A stretch of DNA of 64,000 nt. Source: Buxus sempervirens. Lineage: Eukaryota; Streptophyta; Magnoliopsida; Buxales; Buxaceae. Below, piece after piece: positions 46,994 to 57,767 of this stretch; within the stretch, counting starts at the first letter, position 1, and each line of letters opens with the position of its first letter. The stretch lies in contig OX387183.1 in the NCBI GenBank assembly GCA_947561395.2, positions 60,619,915 through 60,683,914 on the forward strand, in the 5' to 3' direction. The position numbers were made by a program, and so were the translations under genes. The notes below the pieces were generated by a model that worked only from the letters and a program-made list of their open reading frames with translations, was not told the DNA's origin and searched no databases.

Positions 46994-47170
46994 ATTCCCT
47001 AAATTGTTCTTTGATGTTGTCGTGAGATGCTGCCATGTGGAGCATCTCACAGCCACTGTTTTTTCATGTGGGAAAATGTATTAAGTGGGCCCCACATGAA
47101 AAAATAGTGCCCGTGAAATGCTCCACATGGCAGCATCTCACGGCCATTTCAGGAAACAATTTAGGGAAGC
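46994..47170. mobile_element. Short foldback MITE
   Basis: Outer inverted repeat TCCCTAAATTGTT / AACAATTTAGGGA encloses a longer hairpin. GTGAGATGCTGCCATGTGGA on the left pairs with its complement on the right, around a centre of GGGCCCCAC. About 175 bp in total. The class is uncertain because the target duplication is not clear. Confidence 0.7.
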
Positions 47171-48600
47171 ATGGCAGGCGATTTCAACTCCTATATTTCT
47201 TATTTTGTCTTCCTAGTTTTGCTACAAGTCTATCTTAGCATTCTCATTTCGTTAACACTCAATTTTTTGAATATGTTGACTATTTGTCGTGTAATATTTT
47301 GCACTATTCTTTGTCTTTCTTAGTGTTATTGAGCCTGGCTAGACACAAAAATTGTGAAGTTTTGATTTGGTTCAAGATGACCATTTATTTATTAGAGAAT
47401 TAATTGTCCATTTAAAATCACATGATACATAAATAAATAGAATCAAGTTAAAAGATATTGTTTTGGGCTTTTACAATTTGTGAAAAATGCAAAAGAGAAA
47501 CTTTATATAGACATCTTCAATAGTTAGTTGTTTTGGTTAGTTTAAATTTTTTTAAAAAATATATTAATAATAAAAATTAAATTAGTTATGAATTAGTCGG
47601 TTGAGCGTAAGCGAGCCTGGATATCCTGAGTTCCAAAAAAAAAATGTTATGGATTGTTAATTGAACCTCTAACGTGTAACTTTTTATTTGAATGATTCAA
47701 ATTTCTTAATAATAATAAAGAAATTTACCGTGGAACCAATTTTATTTTTTAAAGGTCGATCTGTCATGTAAGAATAATATCTTAAATAAAACATAAAGAA
47801 AAAGTTAATTTTCAATACTTTTCAGTTTTCCTTCTATCCTTGAACAAAAAAAGATATGATAATTAAGAAGATACAAGAATTTTAAAATAAACTAAAAAGA
47901 TATAAAAAACAGTTTTCAGCATTTTATTGTTTATAATTAAGTATTTAGTTGTATAGCAATTGAAATATATAAAACCTGTGCGATGGAATAAAACTAGTTT
48001 AATCCGGATGACTCTCAAATGTATGGTGGGCCCCCCGACCCCCGCCCCCCGCCCCAACTGAATGTGAGGGGGTGTATTTCGATCTTTTGTTATTTTTCCT
48101 TTCTTTAGAACCGTCCGGCATTGAAAGCGTTGAAATCATCGGAGAGAATTTTTTACTTCATTGGGGCGAACGCTTATAAAAAGCAGTGGTGCGTGTCTAC
48201 GGGGGCATCATTGGCCAGTCTAGTTTTTCCAAAGTCTGATCCATTACTTGACTTCACATGCTCGCAAGCATGTGCTGCTGCTTCTCTGCCTTGGCCGCAA
48301 CGTGTTCTCGATCCTCTTTACTCTGGCTGTGCACGGGTCACGAGCATTAACAGCCCTCCGGCGTAAGCCAGCGTTCGTTGCATCTGACCACATGAACCGC
48401 TACTTCCTTCTGCAACTTCCGGTTCCCATTCTCTTTCTTTATCGTCTCTTTTTATGAATTTTCTCTCTCTCTTACCAACAATGGAACGCAAATCGGTTCT
48501 GCTTTAGTTTCTTTTACAACCTTTCTTATTCATATTATGATCGGTTCCATTCAACGGAGCCACTGTTTAGTTATTTTGGTTTTTGGTAATCTCTCTGTGT
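47170..48600. other. Upstream region of the SNX2 gene
   Basis: AT-rich to about 48000, then a short C-rich block (48031-48055) and, from about 48120, sequence likely to be promoter and 5' leader of SNX2. The frames here (48121-48366 and 48248-48457) have no family resemblance. No TATA box could be assigned with confidence. Confidence 0.45.
48031..48055 (-). promoter_or_regulatory. G-quadruplex motif on the minus strand
   Basis: Runs of C of length 6, 5, 6 and 4 with loops of 1-2 bases give, on the minus strand, four G-tracts that fit the canonical G-quadruplex rule. It lies about 570 bp upstream of the SNX2 start codon in otherwise AT-rich DNA. Confidence 0.6.
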
Positions 48601-48627
48601 TTGTTTAATATCGATCGATAAACGAAG

Positions 48628-51600
48628 ATGATGGGCTCTGAGAGCCAGGGCTTTTACGCATCTAGAGAAGAAATGGAGAGTCTCGTTCTCGACGAACCAT
48701 CAGACGCGAAATGCTTCTCTAATTACCGAAGTGCCGTGGCGTCTCTATCTGAAGCGGATCATCCCTTATCGCCGCCTTTCGTCGTCGGCGTTGCATCCCA
48801 CGATGATCCGTTGCTCTCGCGTTCGCCACACGAAGATAATCGAAACCCTAATTTTTCCGAGAACTCGTACCTTGAACCCCCATCATATGCTGATGTGATT
48901 TTCAGTCCGTTCGATGAAGAGAATGGCGATGCCAATGGTATCGGAAGCCCTATCGAAGATTCGGGAAGCTCGGGAACTCTATTGGGATCCGCTTCGTCGA
49001 ATTCAGAGTATATCAAGATTTCTGTCTCTAATCCTCAAAAGGAGCAGGAAATTTCGAATTCACTTGTTCCTGGTGGTAGCACTTATATTACTTATCTGAT
49101 CACGACCAGAACGAACATGCCGGATTTTGGTGGAACGGAGTTCAGTGTTCGGAGGCGATTCCGAGATGTGGTGACCTTGGCGGATCGGTTAGCCGAGTCT
49201 TACAGAGGATTCTTTATTCCGCCAAGGCCAGATAAGAATGTAGTGGAGAGTCAAGTCATGCAGAAGCAGGAGTTTGTGGAACAGAGACGAGTGTCATTGG
49301 AGAAGTACTTGTCTAGATTAGTCTCGCATCCGGTGATTAAGAAAAGTGATGAGCTGAAGGTGTTTTTACAGGTAGAAGGGAGGCTTCCGTTGCCAACAAC
49401 CACCGATGTGGCCTCAAGGATGCTCGATGGTGCTGCGAAGCTTCCAAAGCAGTTGTTTGGGGAATCTGTGAGTATGGTTCCTCCACATGAGGTGGTGCAG
49501 CCGGCAAAAGGTGGGAGGGATCTGTTGAGGATCTTTAAGGAATTGAAGCAGTCAATGGCCAATGATTGGGGCAGTTCAAAGCCGCCGGTGGTAGAGGAAG
49601 ATAAGGAGTTCTTGGAGAAAAAAGAGAAGCTGCAGGATCTTGAGCAGCAACTCAGCAATGCATCTCAGCAGGTGATTTTTCACTTGAAGCTCTTCTTTGT
49701 ATATTCCTTCCGTTATGCAGATTAGATTTTTTTTCCGTTAGCTATCTTTAGTGGTGATCTTTACCTCACCCGTTGGCGGCAGGCTGAACTACTTGTCAAA
49801 GCTCAGCAAGACATTGGAGAAACAATGGGAGAATTAGGGTTAGCATTTATAAAACTGACCAAATTTGAGACAGAGGAGGCTATCCATAACCCTCAGAGAA
49901 TACGAGCTGCTGATATGAAACGTGTGGCAACTGCTGCTGTCAAAGCAAGCAGATTTTATCGGGAACTAAATGCACAGACTGTCAAACATTTGGTATGCTA
50001 CGGAACTTCTCATGATTATTAATCTCTGAAAACTTCCTACTTGTTGATCTTTGAGATCCAAATATTCAACACCTTTTCTATCGGGAATCAAATCAACACA
50101 GTTATAATGGTCAGTAGAAGTGAAAAGTTTGGTGTTAGGCTTTGGAAATGAGTTTATTCTGTTGTTTAATTTTGCAGGATACGTTACATGAATACCTTGG
50201 ATTGATGTTAGCTGTTCACGGTGCATTCTCAGACCGCACAAGTGCTCTTCTTACTGTTCAGACTCTTCTATCAGAACTGTCTTCGTTGCATTCAAAAGCT
50301 GAAAAACTTGAAGCTGCATCATCCAAAATATTTGGTGGTGACAGATCTAGGATTCGAAAACTAGAAGAGTTGAATGAATCCATAAAAGGTACCGAGGACG
50401 CTAAAAGTTGCGCAATTAGTGAATATGAACGCATCAAGGTAACATATTTCTTCGTGTTATTATGCCATTTGCCAGAAATTAGATCTATTTGCTCGCATGT
50501 TAGATGTTATTGGTCCCATGATTCTAAGATCTTTTTGTAGATTGGCAGCCTAAAATCTAGATATGATCTATTTTGCGTTTAATCTAGAGCTACTGACATT
50601 GCCCTGTGTGCCATTACCATATATACATGATTTTTCTTGGTACCAAGCCTCCTGTGCTGTGGGTGCTATATGTATGGCTTATAAACCAAAGCAGTTATTT
50701 ATTTTTTTCCCTATTTAATGAATAACAAAGAATGTCTTCAATATAAAGTGGATAAATCCAATGTAAAAGTAGTATACCCTCCAGTAAGGCTAGAGAAGCA
50801 CCATAACCAAGCTGGAAAAAAAAGGGTAATATAGATTGATAACACTGATCTTTCCTCACAAACAATTACAAGTCGACCCCTTTGGATTTTCCGAAGTTAA
50901 AAGGAATCATGGAAAAATGTGTGATGGCACTCAACGAACCCAGCATCTCTTTTAAATTCCTCCCGTTCCTTTCCTTCAAAATTAATCAACTAAACATAGA
51001 TCGAACATATTTTAAAATAGAAGGAATCTTATGCTTCCACATCAGTTTTCCATGGTGCAGAGAAAATCATGGAAATCATAAGGACCCCAAATCTATCCTA
51101 GAAAAAAATACAAGCCTTCAAGGTGAAGTTACGGTGCAATGGTTACTTGTGTACTGAACTGGATAGTATCATTGCTTTGACGGCATCATCGGTCTGTATA
51201 AGGAAAGAATTTTTGCTCACCTCAGTTGTAGATATCATTAGAGATATGGCCTCAGTTGTTTATTGGTTAGCCTTTGAGGTCGATTGGATGTAGAGTGTAT
51301 TACCTTTATTGTCGTGGTTCTTCCTTTTGTCTTTCTTTTTTATCTCTTTTTGCTCATCAGCAGGTTCCCATCTCTCATGGGCCCCTTGCTTTTTTTGTAT
51401 TTTTCCCCTTTCCTTTAATGAATTTTATTATTCATAAAAAAAGGAAAAAAAAAATAGTTAGTAGTGTATTGTTTAAACTTGTTTGCATGTAATACATCTC
51501 TAAAAAAAAAAAAATTTGGAGAATCTGTTCAGAATTGTCAACTTTCTCAAGATGGGATTGCTCGTGTAAGAATTTTTTCTAAGGATCCGTAACAAATGAA

Positions 51601-54600
51601 GAATGCCACTCTGGAAGGTGCTTTTGTGTTCAAACAAAATGTGAGGACTACCTTAATTCTGATTATCAATTGATGGATTTGGCTGAGAAAATTGTCCGTC
51701 CTCTTCAAGATTCATTATATTCTATCTACAGCTTGTCTTTACTACCGTATCTTATGTTAATAATAATTCCACAATCTAATTTCTCCTCCTAAAACTGCCA
51801 TGACTACTACCTGGGACCCAATCTCTTTTGAAGGATAGTCTTCAATAATGGCAATCTGATTTTTATCCTCTGGTCTTCTTGGGTTTTCTTACATATTGTT
51901 GTAAAGATTTTAAATTGCTAGCATGAGGCAGATGTATCAGTTCGGCTTGAGGCAAGGTATGAGATTCACATGAACATATTTTTTAAATAAAAAGGTGAAT
52001 ACATGAAATATGATATGTTTAATACAGATAAGAAATATTAGTAAAATAGGAAAAATAAACTTGATGTCAAATTTTAGAGTAAATTTATCAAAAGAATGTG
52101 TTGTGTTTCAAATTGCACCTTACAACTAGTATAATATTTCAACTTGCTCACAAATCCTATTAACTGTATATAGCAGGTAGGAGTTATACCAATCTTCTAA
52201 CCAATTTTGATGAACTCCATCCAAGACTTTTCTTGGCCTTCCTCGAGCTTTTTTTGATCCTTTAATCCTCTCGTACCTTCTCATATGCATCTTCATAGGG
52301 CTTTATTTTAATGCCCGATCCATCTCAACTACTTTCCTTTAATTTTATATCCAACTGGGGTTATTCAGTCTCTTTGATTTGCTTGTACTTCATCTTTCCT
52401 TGTCATTTATGCATACCCATCCGTGTTCTCATCTATGGTGCACTCATCTTATGAAGTATTTTGCTTCTTCATATCTCATCCATTGACTTAGTTTCTGAAT
52501 CGTTTAAACTAGAAACATCATGCTCCATGTAATCCTTCGCCAAGGCCTTCATATTTATGGCTAAGGAAAATAGGCCAGTAAATGAATCACAAAAAAGGAG
52601 GCCTCTAGTTCCTACATCCATCCATACAATATCTGTCACCAGATCCATCCCACAGCTTGAAGATCCACCTCTGGGAAACTCCTCATCAAAGTTGAAAATA
52701 TACTGCCATATTTAAATCCCATAACTACCCTGGTTACGTTGTTATTCAATTCCAAATTTCTGTTCCCATAAAGATTCAATGATCATCCTTTTATCAGTCA
52801 CCCATTTCCTCGGTGTATCCTCATAACTAAATACCTGACAGCACTTTACAGAAGATGCCCAAGGGCTTGATGCATCTTGCAGCTATTGTGATGTTTGTAT
52901 TTCATGCTTCTATATGCATGTTTTTGAAATAAATCTCTGTTTGAGTTGCTTTGATATTCATAAGTTTCTTCTGTTTCTAAAACTAATAGCACTTGATTAA
53001 TATTTTTAAATGTGATCCTAATATTGATAATACAGGAAAACAACAGGACTGAACTTGAAAGGCTGGATGGTGAGAGACACCACGATTTCTTGAACATGTT
53101 GAAAGGTTTTGTGATTAATCAGGTACTTTTCTCCTTATCTTCTGGCTATATCATCTGCTTAAAACTATCTGAAGTGCGTTAACTTTATATTTGATATCAA
53201 GATAATCATTTCTTCTGTTTTCTCTGATGAGTTGCTTGTTGACTATTTTTTGTTGTTTAATGAATCAACTGAGTTATTCAAAGGCGTAGTCACAAAACAA
53301 ACTATGCCAAGCAGTCTTGCACACCATTTTCAGTTGGGTTTCGATTCATCCAACCTTTCCCAAAGTGTCGATTGAGGAATTTTTTTTTGAAATGTAACAC
53401 CTTCTAGGATCTTTGACTAATTGGGATACTAGATGTATCCTTCTTTAGGTGGCTGTTACACTCTTCGTGTATACACCTATGTACTGCTATTTTATATATT
53501 CTTATAAAACTATCCTTTCCTATCAAAAAGGGGGCAAAAAAAGAATCAATTGAGTTATTTAATTTTTCCAGTCCGGATGGAAACTGAAGACTACGAAATA
53601 TATGATTATAAGATGTCTAAAAATGCCTTAATTCTTGATGATCGAGGGCAACCAATCGAGGATCCTTCAAAGTTCAGCTTGAGGACCTTGATGGGGGTGA
53701 CCTCCAAGCCGTGAAAATACTGTTGCCTACAAGTGATGATGAAGAAATAACTATCCGTTCCCTAGGAATCTCAGTCGTTGAGAAGTCTTTAAATCTTGTG
53801 GGATGGAAACCATAGAGGCCACAAATATTAAAGCCAAGAGAGTAGCCTATATAGTGCACCTTTAGCCCTTTAATATCCCTCATATTCTGCTTGTCCCATA
53901 AGTCACAAAAATAAAATACATAGAAGAGAGACTAAGACACCATTTTACCTCTCATCTCATTCCTGTAAACCTCCACTATTTTAATAACCATACAATACCT
54001 AAGGGCATCACCTAATGTACATCAATCCTTTGGGTATTATCATCTAAATTTCTCTAGCAACAAGACAATATAAAAATAGGTGATCATTCTATTCTCCATT
54101 GCTCATGGACATGATAAAAATTTGTGGGCACGAGTTATTTCCTAATTTTTTTAATTGAATGTCACTTGTGTTAAATTTTTGAAGGATTGCGGTCAATAGA
54201 AGTGCCATAGGCCCATAAATATAAGAGATGCATGAGTTTTTTCAGTTTGACAAGGCATAAAGGAAGCTAGAGGAGATGCATTAGTAAAGTTCAGTTCTCA
54301 TTCATGCTAAATGGGTCAGTGAGGGGCTTATTTCCATCTTCTAAGGGTTTACATCAGGGGCCCCCCTTTCACCCTTTTTATTCATGGTTATAGGAGAGGT
54401 GTTTAGTTGGTCTATTAACAAAGCACAAAATAAAGGGTTGATTGATGAGAGGTTTTTAGATAGGAACAGACCCCTTGTATGTCTAACACATACAATTTAC
54501 AGATGGCATGATAGGTTTTTTGGAGGCTGATCCAAGTCAAGTACAATGGCTAAAATTCATATTCTTACACTTTTGAGATGGTTTTTTAAAAGTCAACTTA

Positions 54601-56521
54601 CAGAAGAGTACAACATTGGGTTTGAATTTGAGGGAGGAGGAGGTGAGAGATTTAGCAGTTATCTTATGATGTCCTATAGGATCTTGGCCTAAGTCATATT
54701 TAGGGCTCCTTCTTGGTGGTTACCAAGGAAGGAGTTTTGGGAACCAATCATTGAAAGAAAGGAAAAAAAAAAAAGGTTGGCAACCTGTAAAGGAATTATC
54801 TCTCTTTCAGAAGGAGGATCATGTTAATAAAATCTGCCTTAGTTAATTTTCTAGTCTACTTTCAGTATTCAGGATGCCTAAGAAAGTGGTGAGGATAATG
54901 GGGAGATTTTTTTTTTCTTTTTTACTCAGTATTAGGAAGATTATATTAGTAGAAGTGTAAAGTTACGGGGGTACACAAACTGTGTACCACCAAGAGGGCC
55001 TACATCCCATAGTGCAGGACAAGAAAGACCGGAAAACTAGCCCCCAGAATTCCCGGAAAAAGTTTACAAGGAACGAAATCTTCTCATTGAGTGATAGAGA
55101 AGGATGAAATTTGAGATTTCCACCAGAACATAAAGTTTTAACACCATAAGCTCTAACTATTCTGTCCTCCTCACCTTATTTTTGAAAATTCTCCGGTTTC
55201 TCTCCCCAAATCATCCAGCATATTGCCGTAGGAGCCATATTCCAGATCTTAATCATATTTGACTTACAGAGAGATTTTTTTGTGGGAAGGGAGAGGGTAC
55301 GTGAAGGATCATGTTATTAAATGGCAAATAATGTGCAGGGAGAAGGAGAAAGGAGGGATTAACGTGGGAAACATCTCTACCAGGAACTCCTCCATATTAC
55401 TTTTTAAGACTTAGTTTTTGACTTTTCAAAAGCTACTTTTGAATAGTTATACCGAACAGCCTCTTTAGATTTCAGTTGAGCGTTAGCTCTTTTATGCAAG
55501 GAACCTGGCATCCTATGTGGATTAAGTTGTAGAAATCTGATGAAACTGTCCAGTGTAGTGACATAGTTTATTACCCGATCACATTGCTTTAGTAGATATT
55601 ATGGCGCCTTAAAGAATTCTGAGATGGGTGGTGGTTCTACTTTGACTGCCTGGTAGCATTTAAGCATCACTAAGGAGGTTACTATTTAGGGGATTAAGGA
55701 GTTTGTTTTAAATTTTGGGCAAAATAAATTATACATTATTTTTTTAGTTTATAATGGCAATTTAGTTAAATGAGTTTAATTATTACAATATGGTTCTATC
55801 AAATAGCATATTATATTATTATAAGAGTTAGCAGAGCCATGAGACGAATAAAGCAAATGATGACTAATCAGAATGGGAGGGGTTTGAAATTAGAAGACCA
55901 TTTTGAGTTTGTTAATAGTGTTATGGTATTATTTGTTTCTTCTGTAAATATTTTGCCTAATTTCAATATTAAGATAGTATGTGCAAGTTTAAGAAATGAT
56001 ATTATTTATTCATTCCTATTGCTCAGGCGTGCAAGTTGATGCCTGGGCATCACCTAGATGCCTTGACTATGTAAATTTATCATGCAACTGTTGCTTCACT
56101 CCTTCATAAGAAGATAGTTCTTTTGCGGCTTGCATCTTGCCATATATTTATCATGGTGCTGGAAGTGATTTCCCATCATCTTTGAAGTTGGAAAACAGCT
56201 GGGCTATTCATATGGATGTGCCAAACAGCTTGTATACAGAGTACTATATTTCACTTAATTTCATTTCTTTTTCTTTTTATACTTGAATGTGGATTGAGAC
56301 TGCTAATGAATTTTTTGTTTTTAGCTGATTCTTTGCTCCACATATAAATGTGGGCTGGCAGAGACTATTTCGATAGACCTTATGTTTTATATTGTCAAAT
56401 TTTTATTGTAAATTAGGGCTTTATTTGTGCATTTTTACAGGTTGGATATGCTGAGAAGATTGAGAACGTGTGGGCAAAGGTTGCGGAAGAAACAAGTGGG
56501 TATGCAAAAGAGGGCAGTTGA
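48628..56521 (+). CDS. SNX2: Sorting nexin 2 (PX-BAR), five exons
   Basis: Membrane-curving subunit of plant endosomal sorting (retromer-associated SNX1/SNX2). Exons: 48628-49671, 49783-49992, 50178-50438, 53036-53122 and 56441-56521, all joined in phase 0 at clean GT-AG borders, total 560 aa. The N-terminus holds the family motif YLEPPSYADVIFSPFD at about 81-96. The PX domain spans about 127-250 with the phosphoinositide-binding motif RRFRD and PPRPDK. After a linker (KPPVVEEDKEFLEKKEK), a BAR domain fills about 330-555 (LGLAFIKLTKFE, FYRELNAQTVKHL, YLGLMLAVHGAF). It ends VGYAEKIENVWAKVAEETSGYAKEGS. The start is the first of two adjacent Met codons, as in known plant SNX2. Introns 3 (2.6 kb) and 4 (3.3 kb) are swollen with transposon debris. 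All conserved blocks are intact. Confidence 0.96.
50439..53035 (+). other. SNX2 intron 3, with transposon debris
   Basis: 2.6-kb intron (GTAACA ... TACAG). A LINE-like 3' end with AATGAATTTTATTATTC then A-rich sequence lies at about 51280-51445. A second A-run follows at about 51503-51515. The stretch 52180-52820 has the look of degenerate retroelement coding DNA on the minus strand but is too decayed to name. Confidence 0.5.
53340..53530 (+). mobile_element. LINE 3' end remnant in SNX2 intron 4
   Basis: Sequence ending ATAAAACTATCCTTTCCTATC followed by a short A-run resembles the tail of the LINE fragment at 25500-25554 (TTTTCCTATC then A). No coding part is readable. Confidence 0.45.
54270..55430 (+). 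pseudogene. LINE reverse transcriptase remnant in SNX2 intron 4
   Basis: Plus-strand non-LTR RT sequence, readable with frameshifts. It shows NGSVRGL...SSKGLHQG.PLSPFLFMVIGEVFSWSI, then NLQKSTTLGLNLREEEVRDLAVIL, SWPKSYLGLLLGGYQ...FWEPIIERKEK, and after an insertion RFFVGRE and VKWQI-like WQIMCREKEKGGINVGNIS. These are the palm, thumb and post-RT blocks of plant LINE-1-type ORF2. The catalytic YADD-type box is not intact. The remnant is interrupted at about 54914 by another LINE fragment in the opposite orientation. Confidence 0.8.
54914..55270 (-). mobile_element. 5'-truncated LINE inserted in the older LINE remnant
   Basis: Minus-strand fragment ending in a poly(A) (seen as a T-run at about 54907-54916). 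The flanking direct repeat GAGATTTTTTT occurs at 54903-54913 and 55271-55281. On the minus strand it reads MAPTAICWMIWGE, the ORF2 C-terminal region typical of plant LINEs. Removing it rejoins the RT text of the older plus-strand LINE. Confidence 0.78.
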
Positions 56522-57472
56522 AATGTCATGCTGTAAATTTTGGATCTTCCTCTTCTCTACCATTTCATTTGTGTACACTAATGAGAGGAAGGGATATGCC
56601 CAAAACATTGATTATAAAGAAAGTAAGAAAAAAGTGAGGGAAAACAGAGCACTTTGAGGGGGAACATTTCCAATCGGCGTTCTTGTAGATCTTTGGGTTC
56701 TAAAAGTGGTTGTTTATCCGTTCTTACTTGTTACGTTGAAAAGGAAGATGGGTTTTCTTGGTGATATATATGATTTTTGTGACATGTTTTCTTGAGTTGT
56801 CATGAAAGAAATAATCCCTACAGTGCTGTCCTCCGAAATAATAGCGTCTTTGATCCCTTCTGTTGTTGAAATTAGGTTGTTACTGTTCATCGAGATCAGC
56901 GGAAGAATAGAATCTGTTACTCGGCTGTTACTAACAAATTCTGAACAGTTCCAGTTTAGTCCTTCCTGCAACTGTATAATGGGACAGATGCGACACGCCC
57001 GTTAACAGCACCAATTATCTGAATCTTTGGAATTGATGTATGTAGCCATACGTTTCAAAAGGCTATAACCCTTATAGACGGTTTGCTGCTTGTTCCGTGA
57101 TCGGCTGAATCTATGCTCCTTAAGCTCTAATCTGTCCAACTCAGCCTTTAAACCACCCTAGGTCGGAAGATTCAGAGCCCTATCCTTCTATAACCAATTA
57201 AGCAAGGTAGAACTAAAGGTGGCATGTAACTCAGGTCTCTGTATCATTGCAGGTTCACGACCCACGCTCTAGCCAACCAATCAAAACGATCTTAAAATCC
57301 ACCATAAAAGTCCCCGCAGAGTAGAATGTGGGTTCTCTTTAGAAAGCTGAAACGAGCTTTTCAAAATCATCCGACGCTGCTTTTTACCAGCTCAATGATC
57401 ATGTTATGCTAAAAACCTTTTTATCTAATCTTCACCTCGCTGATGCCAGGGGAAGATCTTTTTCATCAAAAA

Positions 57473-57495
57473 GTGAGAGAGAGAGAGAGATCATC
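57473..57495. repeat. (GA)n microsatellite
   Basis: About ten GA units in an otherwise plain stretch between SNX2 and the receptor kinase gene. Confidence 0.85.
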
Positions 57496-57767
57496 AGATT
57501 ATAAAGACCATGCACAACATTGCTTTTGTTTATTTCGACTGCAAAGGATGCAAGCATCCTATAAATAACAAATAGAAATATAAGGAAAGAGTGGTTTCTA
57601 TCCCAAAAACATTTCTTCTAAATAAACTACAATAAAAATTTTATCAAACAAAAATATTTAAATAAAAAAAAACTATATTTACAGACAAATAACTACCAAT
57701 ACCAAAATCAAGAAAGAGAGTTTTAGGCTCCATCTATTGCTACTAAAAGCCGGTGAGAGGCTCCCAA

